From positions 1 to 64,000 of the forward strand of contig NZ_JAKGSC010000005.1 of assembly GCF_022478115.1 (NCBI RefSeq): a stretch of DNA of 64,000 bases. The letters run 5' to 3'. Positions 33,701 to 42,627 of the stretch are shown one piece after another. The position numbers were made by a program, and so were the translations under genes. Source of the stretch: Tenacibaculum aquimarinum (lineage in GTDB: Bacteria > Bacteroidota > Bacteroidia > Flavobacteriales > Flavobacteriaceae). Numbering within the stretch: the first letter of the stretch is position 1; each line of letters opens with the position of its first letter. The notes below the pieces were generated by a model. It searched no databases. It was not told the origin of the DNA and saw only the letters and a list, made by a program, of their open reading frames with translations.

Positions 33701-34537
33701 TTATTTGCTTAGGTATTTTAAAGCAACCCAATTATTACGTTCTATTGTTTTTGCTAAAGATAAACCATATTTAGAAACTTCTGCATCTATTGTAGAAATA
33801 TCCTCTTTATAAAACCCGCTTAACAATAAAACTCCATCTTTATTTAGACAATCTGTATACGTTTTCATGTCGTTTAATAAAATATTTCTGTTAATATTTG
33901 CGATAATTACATCGTATTTTTTATTAACTAACAAAGAACTATCTCCTTCAAAAACCGATATGTGTTTACGATTATTACGCGCTACATTTTCTACAGAATT
34001 TTCATAACACCAGTTATCAATATCAATTGCATCAATAGGTTGTGCTCCTTTCATTTCAGCAAAAATTGCTAGAATTCCAGTTCCGCAACCCATGTCTAAT
34101 GTTTTTTTATTTTCAACATCCAAATCAATTAAATGCTGAATCATCATGTGAGTTGTTTCATGATGACCTGTACCAAAACTCATTTTTGGTTCTATAACAA
34201 TATCGTATTTTAAATTTGGATTTTCATGAAATGGTGCACGAACACTAACTAAATTATCAACCTCAATTGGTTGAAAATTCTTTTCCCATTCTGCATTCCA
34301 ATTAGTTTGCGCAACTTCTACTTTAGTGTATTCAATGTTAAATTCTTCAGAAGAAAGAATAAAAATTGATTCTAAAATTGTTGAATTCCATTCATTTTTT
34401 TGAACATAAGCAGTAACACCTTCTTCCGTTTCAACAAAACTTTCAAAACCAACGTTTCCTAATTCTGCAATTAAAATTTCTACTCCAGGCTCTTTTGGAG
34501 AAACTGAAAAATTGTACTCTATATAAATATTATCCAT
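33701..34537 (-). CDS. prmA: Ribosomal protein L11 methyltransferase
   Basis: PrmA trimethylates L11 using S-adenosylmethionine. The 278-residue protein has an N-terminal substrate domain (YIEYNFSVSPKEPGVEILIA), a linker with KMSFGTGHHETTHMM and the SAM site LDMGCGTGILAIFAEMKGA near 145. IIANINRNILLNDM is the NPPY-like post-II region, here with Asn. It is the first gene of the group prmA-clpS-hypothetical. Confidence 0.95.
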   Translation of the reverse strand: MDNIYIEYNFSVSPKEPGVEILIAELGNVGFESFVETEEGVTAYVQKNEWNSTILESIFILSSEEFNIEYTKVEVAQTNWNAEWEKNFQPIEVDNLVSVRAPFHENPNLKYDIVIEPKMSFGTGHHETTHMMIQHLIDLDVENKKTLDMGCGTGILAIFAEMKGAQPIDAIDIDNWCYENSVENVARNNRKHISVFEGDSSLLVNKKYDVIIANINRNILLNDMKTYTDCLNKDGVLLLSGFYKEDISTIDAEVSKYGLSLAKTIERNNWVALKYLSK

Positions 34538-34555
34538 AAAATTGTATTCAAAAAA

Positions 34556-34590
34556 AATGCATCAAGATTTTTAAAATCTCGATGCAAATT
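34556..34590 (-). terminator. Terminator of tpiA
   Basis: Imperfect stem TGCATC-A-AGATTTT / AAAATCT-C-GATGCA with one mismatch, followed on the minus strand by a T-run. Confidence 0.7.
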
Positions 34591-34628
34591 TATTAGTTTT
34601 CTTTAGAAGTATTACAAATTAACTACTT

Positions 34629-35387
34629 TTAAATTGCTTTAATAATTGCTGTAAAATCTTCAGCCTTTAAAGCTGCTCCACCAATTAAACCACCATCTAC
34701 ATCTGGTTTAGAAAAAATTTCTTCAGCATTTGCTGGTTTTACGCTTCCTCCGTATAAAATAGAGACAGCTAAAGCTGTATTTTGATTGTATTTTTCTGCT
34801 AATACTTTTCTAATAAAAGCATGCATTTCTTGTGCTTGTTCTGGACTAGCAGTTTCTCCTGTTCCAATTGCCCATACAGGTTCGTATGCTAAAACAATGT
34901 TTTTAAAAGCAGCTGCTTCTAAATGAAAAAGTGCATTTTTTAGTTGACTTTCTACTACTTTAAAATGGTTTCCTGATTTTCTATCTTCTAATTGCTCTCC
35001 AAAACAAAAGATAATTTCTAAGTTATTTGAAAGTGCTGCATTTACTTTTTTAGCAAGAATATTATCTGTTTCTCCAAATAAAGACCTTCTTTCTGAATGC
35101 CCTAAAATAACAGTTTTTACACCAATACTTTTTAACATTTCAGCTGAAATTTCTCCAGTAAAAGCACCACTTTTTGATTGATGCATGTTTTGAGCAACAA
35201 CTTCAATTTGAGTTTTCTTTGTTCTTTTTAATGCTGAAGATAAATTTACAAATGTTGGAGCTACAATAACTCTTGTATTTTTTAAAGGTAAATTTTTAAT
35301 ACTCTTTTTAAGATCCTTTAATAACGATTTTGTAGCATCTTTATCGTTATTCATTTTCCAGTTTCCTGCAACTATTTTTGCTCTCAT
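34629..35387 (-). CDS. tpiA: Triose-phosphate isomerase
   Basis: It interconverts dihydroxyacetone phosphate and glyceraldehyde 3-phosphate in glycolysis. The 252 residues show all active-site motifs: GNWKMN near 8 (catalytic Lys), LGHSERR near 97 (catalytic His), YEPVWAIGTG near 168 (catalytic Glu) and the phosphate loop LYGGSVKPANAEE near 212. It is full length and separated by 96 nt from the thioredoxin-like gene upstream. Confidence 0.98.
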   Translation of the reverse strand: MRAKIVAGNWKMNNDKDATKSLLKDLKKSIKNLPLKNTRVIVAPTFVNLSSALKRTKKTQIEVVAQNMHQSKSGAFTGEISAEMLKSIGVKTVILGHSERRSLFGETDNILAKKVNAALSNNLEIIFCFGEQLEDRKSGNHFKVVESQLKNALFHLEAAAFKNIVLAYEPVWAIGTGETASPEQAQEMHAFIRKVLAEKYNQNTALAVSILYGGSVKPANAEEIFSKPDVDGGLIGGAALKAEDFTAIIKAI

Positions 35388-35483
35388 AAATCTGTTTTAT
35401 TGATGTAAAATTATATCTGTAAAGTTACAAAAGAATAGTAAAAATTGTTGCAAAAAAAATTAGAAGTTACTAAAACGTTGTAA

Positions 35484-35969
35484 TTACTTTAAGGCTTCTG
35501 TAATTCTTTTATCTGTAGCTTTAGTAGCTTTAAATAAAGAAATATTTCCAACCTCATCAACTACCACATAACGTGGAATCCAACTAGCATTTAAGAAATC
35601 TACAAAATCGCCATCTTTCATCCCTTTAGGCAAATTATAATGTTCTCCTTTAATATTAAATCGTTTAACACCGTTTTTCCAAGAGTTACTCTTTTTATCA
35701 ACCGAAAGAAATAAGAATACTACTTCCGGAAATTCTTTTTGTAGTTGTTTTACAGTTGGTAAACCTTTTACACAATCTGCACACCAAGACGCCCAAACAT
35801 CTATCAATACTTTTTTTCCTTTGTATTGATTAATTACTTCTTTAAAAGTTTGTGTTGTGCCGTCTAAAGAATAGAGAATATCATTATTTGCTTTTTCTGA
35901 AAATTGCGTTGGAGTTTCGAAATTACAACTTGCAAAAACAAGTGTGATTAATAGGATAAGTTTCTTCAT
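35484..35969 (-). CDS. TlpA-like thioredoxin-fold lipoprotein
   Basis: The 161-residue lipoprotein (signal ending FASCN, Cys 15) has a thioredoxin fold. The active site is WASWCADCVKGLP, a CxxC with the unusual middle residues Ala-Asp, and a cis-Pro-like segment lies near WIPRYVVVDEVG. It may act as a periplasmic thiol reductase or oxidoreductase; the partner is unknown. Its ATG directly follows the stop codon of the upstream permease, so translation is probably coupled. Confidence 0.88.
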   Translation of the reverse strand: MKKLILLITLVFASCNFETPTQFSEKANNDILYSLDGTTQTFKEVINQYKGKKVLIDVWASWCADCVKGLPTVKQLQKEFPEVVFLFLSVDKKSNSWKNGVKRFNIKGEHYNLPKGMKDGDFVDFLNASWIPRYVVVDEVGNISLFKATKATDKRITEALK

Positions 35970-37046
35970 TTAATTCAATCTAATTCTTGGATCTAGCCAG
36001 CTATAAATAACATCAACCAGAATATTAATTATTATAAACAATGTGGCAATTACCAAAACACTCCCCATAATTACAGGTAAATCTAAGGTATTTAACGCGT
36101 TCACAATTTCTTTTCCTAAACCATTCCAGTTAAAAATATATTCAACAAAAACAGCTCCAGCTAACATGGATGCAAACCAACCAGAAATTGCAGTAACAAC
36201 AGGATTTAACGCATTTTTAAGCGCGTGTTTTTTTACCACTTGATACATGGTTAGTCCTTTTGCTTTTGCAGTTCTTACATAATCTTGATTCAATATTTCT
36301 AATAAAGAATTTCGCATTAATTGAATAACTACAGCCAACGGTCTAATTCCTAAAACAACTGCTGGTAAAATCAAGTTTTTCCACTGAATATAACTTCCTT
36401 CACCAAAATTATCTACTTCATATAAACTTCCTGTCATTTCTAAATTGGTGTATTTGTGTAAGACAAATCCGAAGAACCAAGCAAACAGTATTGCCGAGAA
36501 AAAAGACGGAACGCTCATTCCCAAAGTACTTATAACAGCTATAACTCTATCGAAAACAGTATCTTTATACAAGGCGGAAAATACGCCTAAAATTATTCCG
36601 AAAAAGATAGCAATAACAATTGCAAAAACAGCTAAAACTGCTGTATTAGGTAAGGTTTCTGAAATGACTGATGAAACACTTTTTCCGTTTTTTTGAAATG
36701 ATTCTCGTAAATAAGGGTATTTTAAAACCACATTTGTAGTTCCTGCTGAAAATAGTTGTTGATGCGTATATTTTCCTTCAGATAAAAAAGTGTAATTTTC
36801 TTTGTCTTTACTATGAAAAGAAAGCGGAGAAACATCATTTAAATAATATAAATATTGTGTAAAAACAGGTTTATCGAAACCATACTTTTTTCTGATGTTC
36901 TCTAACTGCGCTGTGTCTTCTCTTTGTCCCATCAACATTCTTGCAGGATCTCCTGGTAAAATATTAAACAAAAAGAAAATAACGGTTACCACACCAAAAA
37001 GTGTTAAAAATCCGTAGAAAATTTTATTAAAAAGGTAACGTATCAT
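35970..37046 (-). CDS. ABC transporter permease, DppB/OppB family
   Basis: The 358-residue inner-membrane permease starts MIRYLFNKIFYGFLTLFGVV and has the family motif LPGDPARMLMGQ and about six helices. The EAA loop is near the end (VRTAKAKGLTMYQVVKKHAL), which contacts the ATPase. Relatives import peptides or nickel. No ATPase, second permease or binding protein lies next to it, so the partners must be elsewhere. A longer in-frame start is rejected because it would lie across the divergent pyrF promoter. Confidence 0.88.
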   Translation of the reverse strand: MIRYLFNKIFYGFLTLFGVVTVIFFLFNILPGDPARMLMGQREDTAQLENIRKKYGFDKPVFTQYLYYLNDVSPLSFHSKDKENYTFLSEGKYTHQQLFSAGTTNVVLKYPYLRESFQKNGKSVSSVISETLPNTAVLAVFAIVIAIFFGIILGVFSALYKDTVFDRVIAVISTLGMSVPSFFSAILFAWFFGFVLHKYTNLEMTGSLYEVDNFGEGSYIQWKNLILPAVVLGIRPLAVVIQLMRNSLLEILNQDYVRTAKAKGLTMYQVVKKHALKNALNPVVTAISGWFASMLAGAVFVEYIFNWNGLGKEIVNALNTLDLPVIMGSVLVIATLFIIINILVDVIYSWLDPRIRLN

Positions 37047-37080
37047 TAAAACAAAGATAGTAGAAAGCGTTAAAAAAGTG

Positions 37081-37088
37081 TACTTTTG
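37081..37088 (+). promoter_or_regulatory. -7 element of the pyrF promoter
   Basis: TACTTTTG, 20 nt before the pyrF ATG. No clear TTG lies at the usual distance. Confidence 0.5.
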
Positions 37089-37108
37089 CATAACTTTTAT
37101 CCATAGTA

Positions 37109-37924
37109 ATGACAACAGAACAACTTGTAGCTCAAATTATCAAAAAGAAATCTTTCTTATGCATTGGTTTAGATGTAGATTTAGCTAAAATTCCATCGCA
37201 TTTATTGCAAGAAGAAGATCCAATTTTTGCTTTTAATAAAGCAATTATAGATGCAACGCATCATTTATGTGTTGCCTACAAACCAAATACTGCTTTTTAT
37301 GAAGCTTACGGAATAAAAGGTTGGCAATCTTTAGAGAAAACGATTAACTATTTAAATGAAAAGCATCCTGAAATTTTTACAATTGCAGATGCTAAACGTG
37401 GCGATATTGGTAATACCTCAACAATGTATGCGAAAGCCTTTTTTGAAGATTTAGCGTTTGATTCTGTTACCGTTGCACCTTATATGGGAAAAGATTCTGT
37501 TGAACCTTTTTTAGCTTTTGAGAACAAACATACTATTATGTTGGCGTTAACTTCAAACGAAGGTGCTTTTGATTTTCAAACAAAAACTGTTGATGGAAAA
37601 GAACTTTATAAACAAGTTTTAGAAACTTCTAAATCATGGAAGAATAGTGAAAACTTAATGTATGTAGTAGGTGCTACAAAGGCTGAATATTTTGCTGAAA
37701 TTAGAAAGATAATTCCGAATTCATTTTTATTAGTTCCTGGAGTTGGCGCACAAGGCGGAAACTTACAAGATGTTTGTAAATATGGTTTATCAGAAAATAT
37801 AGGCTTGTTAATTAATTCTTCTCGCGGAATTATTTACGCTTCTAAAGATGAAAAATTTGCTAATTCTGCTGCTGAAAAAGCGAAAGAATTGCAAATTCAA
37901 ATGGCTGAAATTTTAAATCAATAA
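37109..37924 (+). CDS. pyrF: Orotidine 5'-phosphate decarboxylase
   Basis: This is the last step of UMP synthesis. The 271 residues belong to the longer PyrF group, with [15 protein letters not shown] at the N-terminus, [11 protein letters not shown] near 70 and the catalytic Lys-Asp-Lys segment [13 protein letters not shown] near 96. The phosphate-binding [11 protein letters not shown] is near 211. The next gene starts 1 nt after the stop codon, so the two are cotranscribed. Confidence 0.95.
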   Translation: MTTEQLVAQIIKKKSFLCIGLDVDLAKIPSHLLQEEDPIFAFNKAIIDATHHLCVAYKPNTAFYEAYGIKGWQSLEKTINYLNEKHPEIFTIADAKRGDIGNTSTMYAKAFFEDLAFDSVTVAPYMGKDSVEPFLAFENKHTIMLALTSNEGAFDFQTKTVDGKELYKQVLETSKSWKNSENLMYVVGATKAEYFAEIRKIIPNSFLLVPGVGAQGGNLQDVCKYGLSENIGLLINSSRGIIYASKDEKFANSAAEKAKELQIQMAEILNQ

Positions 37925-37925
37925 T

Positions 37926-38711
37926 TTGAAAAGGTTCCAAGATCAAATTGGAAGTATTTTGGAGTTAAAAAAAACTCCTCTAAGAATTGTTTCTTTAGTG
38001 CCAAGTCAGACCGAATTATTGGTTGATTTAGGTTTAAAAGATAGTATTATTGGCTTAACTAAGTTTTGCATTCATCCTTCTTCATTAAGAAATGAGAAGA
38101 CTATTGTTGGTGGCACAAAAACCATCAACATTGAAAAAATAAAAGCTTTACAACCCGATATTATTCTTTGTAATAAAGAAGAAAACACCAAAGAAATTGT
38201 TGAATCTTGTCTTAAAATTGCACCAACTCATGTTTCTGATATTTTCACAATTGATGATGTAATAGAACTCATCAATCAATACGGAGAAATTTTTGATTGT
38301 GTTTCTAAATCTTCAGAACTACTGAATGATTTAAATGATAAACTAATCGATTTTCAGCAATTTATAAAAGGTGAAAAAACGATAAAAACTGCTTATTTTA
38401 TTTGGAAAAATCCTTGGATGGTTGCTGGAAACACAACTTTCATCAATCATATATTAGAACTAAATAATTTTGAAAATGTTTTTGGAAACAAAGAACGTTA
38501 TCCTGAAGTTGACATTACAAAACTAGCTTCTGTTGATGCTATTTTATTATCGTCCGAACCTTATCCTTTTACAGAAAAACACATTTTTGAACTGCAAAAA
38601 ACACTACCTCAAATAAAGATTAAACTTGTTGATGGAGAAATGTTTTCTTGGTACGGAAGTAGACTTTTAAAAGCTTTTGAGTATTTTAAAATACTAAGAA
38701 ATAGCTTTTGA
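37926..38711 (+). CDS. BtuF-like helical-backbone metal-receptor protein without a signal peptide
   Basis: The 261-residue protein has the fold of ABC-type cobalamin or iron-siderophore binding proteins: RIVSLVPSQTELLVDLGL near 20, IKALQPDIILCNKEEN and YFIWKNPWMVAGNTTF near 155. It has no signal peptide, and the only available start is a TTG at 37926 directly after pyrF. It therefore appears to be cytosolic, or the start lies elsewhere. Flavobacteria often carry such solitary proteins; the ligand is unknown. It converges on the 65-residue gene with an 18-nt overlap. Confidence 0.8.
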   Translation: MKRFQDQIGSILELKKTPLRIVSLVPSQTELLVDLGLKDSIIGLTKFCIHPSSLRNEKTIVGGTKTINIEKIKALQPDIILCNKEENTKEIVESCLKIAPTHVSDIFTIDDVIELINQYGEIFDCVSKSSELLNDLNDKLIDFQQFIKGEKTIKTAYFIWKNPWMVAGNTTFINHILELNNFENVFGNKERYPEVDITKLASVDAILLSSEPYPFTEKHIFELQKTLPQIKIKLVDGEMFSWYGSRLLKAFEYFKILRNSF

Positions 38712-38891
38712 AATTTCTTGATCTAAATACTTAACTCTATTTAGCTTTTCCAAAACTTTCATTGCTTTAAAAGCAGATCTATCACTTTTACCCTCATCAA
38801 CATATTTATAATCGTTAGCTCTTTCTACTAATTTATTATAGCGTTCTTCTAAGTGCTTTCGATATCTTTTAAGTTGATTTAGTCGTGACAT
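38694..38891 (-). CDS. 65-residue basic helical protein
   Basis: It begins MSRLNQLKRYRKHLEERYNK and is a predicted helical hairpin rich in Lys, Arg and Glu (LVERANDYKYVDEG, then AFKAMKVLEKLNRVKYLDQE). I know of no function. The convergent overlap with the BtuF-like gene is 18 nt. The protein-like charge pattern and full-length reading support it as real. Confidence 0.6.
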   Translation of the reverse strand: MSRLNQLKRYRKHLEERYNKLVERANDYKYVDEGKSDRSAFKAMKVLEKLNRVKYLDQEISKAIS

Positions 38892-38983
38892 AATGCAAAA
38901 AATTAATTGTTTATAAATATACGTAAAAATCTAATTTATAAACAATTAATTTTAAAACTCAGCAAAAAAAGAGGTTTTATCCC

Positions 38984-39688
38984 CTAATCTTGTAATGCAA
39001 ATACTTGCTGTAATAAAGCTGTATTTCGTAAACCGACTTTTTCTCTAATTCCTTTTTCTTCTACAGCAATCATAGTAAAAACACCTTTTAAGGCTTCAGT
39101 TGTAACATAGTTTGTTAAATCTGGATTCACCTTATTTACAAACGGAATATTATTATACTTAGTAATTAAATTTGTCCATATTTTATCTGCCCCAACTTTG
39201 TCAAAAGAATTTTTAATTACCGGTGAAAAGCTACTAAACAAAGCATTTTCTGTCTTTCCTTGTAAGTAAGAAGTCGCTGCATTTTGTTCTCCTAAAAGAA
39301 TATTTTTAGCATCCGAAAATGTGATGTCTTTAACAGCACTTACAAAAATTGGAGTTGCTGTTTTTACCGCATCTTCTGCTGCTCTATTTAAAACTTTTAT
39401 TCCTTCATCTGCCAAATTACTTAAACCTATTTTACGTAAGGCATTATCTACAGTTTGTAGTTCCTTTGGTAATAAAATCTTAACCAACTCATTTTTATAA
39501 AACCCGTTTTCTGATGTTAATTTAGAAACTTGATTGCTTATCCCATTATCTAAAGCTTGCCTTAAACCTCCACCAATTTGTTCTTGCGTTAAAACACCTC
39601 CTGTTGGTAACTGGCTCACTACTTTCTGTAATTCTGCACAACCAGAAAAACTAATTACAATTAATAATAGTACTACTTTTTTAATCAT
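38984..39688 (-). CDS. DUF4197 lipoprotein
   Basis: A 234-residue lipoprotein (signal ending FSGC, Cys 17) of the DUF4197 family. It shows GGLRQALDNGISNQVSKLTSENGF near 40 and FVSAVKDITFSDAKNILLGE near 115. VGADKIWTNLITKYNNIPFV and TEALKGVFTMIAVEEKGIRE near the end complete the helical fold. The function of the family is not known; the protein faces the periplasm or the cell surface. It is monocistronic. Confidence 0.85.
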   Translation of the reverse strand: MIKKVVLLLIVISFSGCAELQKVVSQLPTGGVLTQEQIGGGLRQALDNGISNQVSKLTSENGFYKNELVKILLPKELQTVDNALRKIGLSNLADEGIKVLNRAAEDAVKTATPIFVSAVKDITFSDAKNILLGEQNAATSYLQGKTENALFSSFSPVIKNSFDKVGADKIWTNLITKYNNIPFVNKVNPDLTNYVTTEALKGVFTMIAVEEKGIREKVGLRNTALLQQVFALQD

Positions 39689-39739
39689 CTTTTATTTATT
39701 AATTTATTGAATACACTTGGTCAAAAACACGAAATATGT

Positions 39740-39907
39740 TTATTTTTTAAAACTGTCTGTTTTTTTATCATAACCATACGGACAATGTTTACAGCCACTT
39801 TTACAGCAATAACCTCTTCTTAAATGGTAATTTTCTTTAAAAACTCGATAACCTTGTTCGTTTTCATAATACTCGTGAGGCTCTGGTTTTAAAATTTTAT
39901 TTCTCAT
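39740..39907 (-). CDS. DUF5522-like cysteine-rich small protein
   Basis: This 55-residue protein reads MRNKILKPEPHEYYENEQGY through FKENYHLRRGYCCKSGCKHC and PYGYDKKTD. The conserved GYCCKSGCKHCPYG resembles the DUF5522 family, with four cysteines that may bind metal. It is encoded between the DUF4197 gene and the palindromic terminator. It is too short for many gene finders, but its conserved motif supports it. Confidence 0.78.
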   Translation of the reverse strand: MRNKILKPEPHEYYENEQGYRVFKENYHLRRGYCCKSGCKHCPYGYDKKTDSFKK

Positions 39908-39928
39908 GTTTTGTAAATATCTACAAAA

Positions 39929-39966
39929 AACGTCAAACTAAACTGAATTCAGTTTAGTTTGACGTT
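39929..39966. terminator. 38-nt perfect palindrome, terminator of the DUF4136 gene
   Basis: Two 19-nt arms (AACGTCAAACTAAACTGAA and its exact complement) with no spacer. On the minus strand it is followed by TTTTTTG. The symmetry lets it act in both directions. Confidence 0.8.
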
Positions 39967-39997
39967 ATAAATTTATTAAAATTTAATAATTCTTAAA

Positions 39998-40552
39998 TTA
40001 TTTTTTTTCTGCTCCTGGAGGATATTTAGCCATAATTTCGGCAACAAATTCCTTAATACGAGCTTCTTTTTTTTCTACATCTTTAGTTCTTAAAGCTCCA
40101 GAACCAATTCCTTGCCATACTAATTCTTTCTTTTTCCCATCAATAATATCGATAAACAACGTTCCTTCAGTGTGTTGCGAAACATTAAGATTATTATTCA
40201 TTCCACCATACATCCATGGATTCCAACCAAAACCGTATCCGTAACCCCAACCAGCGTTGTTGCTATTTACATTTACTCGTTCTCTACTTTTAGTGAAAAG
40301 ACTTACTAAAACATCTGGAGTTTGAGATTTAGTCATTCCTTTAGCTAATAATTCAGATTCAATTGCACGCATAATTCGCTTCTTATCTAAGTCAGAAATC
40401 GTTGCTTTATCAATTCCTGTTTTATAAAATGCAAATGTTTTATATTCATTAAAATTTGCTTTGGTATCATAATCAGTTGTTACTTTAACTGAACTACATG
40501 AAGTAACTAAAAGTGCAATTAGCGGTAAAAAAAGTAAGTTTTTAATTTTCAT
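39998..40552 (-). CDS. DUF4136 lipoprotein
   Basis: A 184-residue lipoprotein (signal ending LVTSC, Cys 19) of the DUF4136 family. It opens with VKVTTDYDTKANFNEYKTFAFY, typical of these outer-membrane or periplasmic proteins. A glycine/tryptophan-rich low-complexity loop follows (NAGWGYGYGFGWNPWMYGG), then TLFIDIIDGKKKELVWQGIG. The function is unknown. It starts 11 nt after the stop codon of hutU and may be cotranscribed. Confidence 0.88.
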   Translation of the reverse strand: MKIKNLLFLPLIALLVTSCSSVKVTTDYDTKANFNEYKTFAFYKTGIDKATISDLDKKRIMRAIESELLAKGMTKSQTPDVLVSLFTKSRERVNVNSNNAGWGYGYGFGWNPWMYGGMNNNLNVSQHTEGTLFIDIIDGKKKELVWQGIGSGALRTKDVEKKEARIKEFVAEIMAKYPPGAEKK

Positions 40553-40562
40553 ATCTAAGGTT

Positions 40563-42557
40563 TTAAAAGTTTTTTAATAAGGCATCATCTACAAAATTAG
40601 GAAGTGTAACTTTTAGTTTCTTCTCTGCTTTCATTGCTCTTTTAATTGCAAAAACAGCTTCACTGTTTCTTGCCCAACTTCTTCTTGAGATTCCGTTATT
40701 TACATCCCAGAAAAGCATTGATTTTAAGCGCTTTGATGCTTCCTTAGAACCATCAAGAAGCATGCCAAAACCTCCATTTATAACTTCTCCCCAACCAACT
40801 CCGCCGCCATTGTGAATGGAAACCCAAGTTGCACCTCTAAAACTATCGCCAATTACGTTCTGAATTGCCATATCTGCTGTAAATTGAGAACCATCATAAA
40901 TATTTGAAGTTTCTCTATAAGGTGAATCGGTTCCAGAAACATCATGATGATCTCTTCCTAAAACAACATGACCAATCTCTCCTTTTTTAATCGCTTTGTT
41001 AAACGCTTTGGCTATCTTCATTCTTCCTTCTGCATCTGCATACAAGATTCTTGCCTGAGAACCAACCACTAATTTGTTTTCTTGTGCGCCTTTAATCCAC
41101 TGAATATTATCGGCCATTTGTTGCTGAACTTCTTCTGGCGAATTTTCTTTTATTTTTTCTAAAACTGCACAGGCAATTGCATCTGTCTTTGCTAAATCTT
41201 CTGATTTTCCAGACGCACAAACCCATCTAAAGGGTCCAAAACCATAATCGAAACACATTGGTCCCATAATATCTTGCACATAAGATGGATATTTAAATTC
41301 TCTTCCTATAGTTGGATTCGGATTCATAACATCTGCTCCTGCTCTACTTGCTTCTAATAAAAATGCATTTCCATAATCGAAAAAATACGTTCCTTTATCT
41401 GTATGTTTATTTATTGCTTTTGCGTGTCTTCTTAATGTTTCTTGAACCTTCTCTTTGAATAATTCAGGGTTTTCTGCCATCATATTATTAGCATCTTCAA
41501 AAGAAATATCAACTGGATAATAACCTCCAGCCCAAGGGTTGTGTAGTGATGTTTGGTCGGAACCTAAATCTATATGAACATTTGCCTCATCAAACTTTTC
41601 CCAAACTTCAACGATGTTTCCTAAATATGCAATTGAAACGGTTTCTTTGTTTTGTTTTGCTGAATTTACTCGTGCTACTAATTCATCTAAATCAGTGATT
41701 TTTTCATCAATCCAACCTTGATCTAAACGAACTTGTGTAATCTTCGGATTTACCTCTGCACAAACCGTTATACAACCTGCAATATTACCAGCTTTTGGTT
41801 GCGCTCCAGACATTCCGCCCAAACCTGCCGTTACAAATAAATTTCCTTTAGGCTCTTTTTTAATCTTTCTAAATCCGTTTAAAACAGTAATTGTTGTTCC
41901 GTGCACAATTCCTTGCGGACCAATGTACATATAACTTCCAGCAGTCATTTGTCCATACTGAGAAACACCTAGAGCATTCATTTTCTCCCAATCGTCGGGT
42001 TGAGAATAATTTGGAATTACCATTCCGTTGGTTACCACAACTCTTGGTGCATTTTTGTTTGAAGGATACAAACCCATCGGATGACCAGAATACATTGTTA
42101 ACGTTTGCTTATCAGTCATTTCAGATAAATACTGCATCGTTAATAAATATTGTGCCCAATTCTGAAATACGGCTCCGTTTCCTCCATAAGTAATTAATTC
42201 ATGAGGATGTTGCGCTACTGCATAATCTAAATTATTCTGAATCATCAACATAATAGATTTTGCTTGCACAGATTTCCCAGGATATTCTGCAATATCTCTT
42301 GCTTTCATTTCATAATCAGGACGAAAACGATACATATAAATTCGTCCGTATTTTTCTAATTCTTCAGCAAATTCAGGTAATAATTCTTCGTGATGTTTTG
42401 CTTCAAAATAACGTAATGCATTTTTAAGTGCTAACTTTTTTTCTTCAGCAGATAAAATATCTTTTCTTTTTGGTGCATGATTTATAGCTAAATCATACAT
42501 TTTTTTTGCTGGTAAAATAGCTGGAATTCCTTGTTGTATTTGCTCTTTAAATGTCAT
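40563..42557 (-). CDS. hutU: Urocanate hydratase
   Basis: It converts urocanate to imidazolonepropionate in histidine breakdown, with NAD+ as electrophile. The 664 residues are the long form. They show the NAD segment TAGLGGMSGAQPKAGNI near 240 and the active-site Cys region FGPFRWVCASGK near 450. HDVSGTDSPYRETSNIYDG follows. The start MTFKEQIQQGIPAILP (42557) is chosen because an upstream open stretch of 60 codons has no family similarity and holds a TATATTTG promoter element at 42591-42584. No other hut gene is adjacent. Confidence 0.94.
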   Translation of the reverse strand: MTFKEQIQQGIPAILPAKKMYDLAINHAPKRKDILSAEEKKLALKNALRYFEAKHHEELLPEFAEELEKYGRIYMYRFRPDYEMKARDIAEYPGKSVQAKSIMLMIQNNLDYAVAQHPHELITYGGNGAVFQNWAQYLLTMQYLSEMTDKQTLTMYSGHPMGLYPSNKNAPRVVVTNGMVIPNYSQPDDWEKMNALGVSQYGQMTAGSYMYIGPQGIVHGTTITVLNGFRKIKKEPKGNLFVTAGLGGMSGAQPKAGNIAGCITVCAEVNPKITQVRLDQGWIDEKITDLDELVARVNSAKQNKETVSIAYLGNIVEVWEKFDEANVHIDLGSDQTSLHNPWAGGYYPVDISFEDANNMMAENPELFKEKVQETLRRHAKAINKHTDKGTYFFDYGNAFLLEASRAGADVMNPNPTIGREFKYPSYVQDIMGPMCFDYGFGPFRWVCASGKSEDLAKTDAIACAVLEKIKENSPEEVQQQMADNIQWIKGAQENKLVVGSQARILYADAEGRMKIAKAFNKAIKKGEIGHVVLGRDHHDVSGTDSPYRETSNIYDGSQFTADMAIQNVIGDSFRGATWVSIHNGGGVGWGEVINGGFGMLLDGSKEASKRLKSMLFWDVNNGISRRSWARNSEAVFAIKRAMKAEKKLKVTLPNFVDDALLKNF

Positions 42558-42583
42558 GACTAAACTTCTTTTGTATCTGTAAA

Positions 42584-42591
42584 CAAATATA
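42584..42591 (-). promoter_or_regulatory. -7 element of the hutU promoter
   Basis: TATATTTG on the minus strand, 26 nt before the hutU ATG at 42557. Confidence 0.6.
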
Positions 42592-42627
42592 TTTATTTTG
42601 GATTGATATTTGTTTATTTTACAATTA

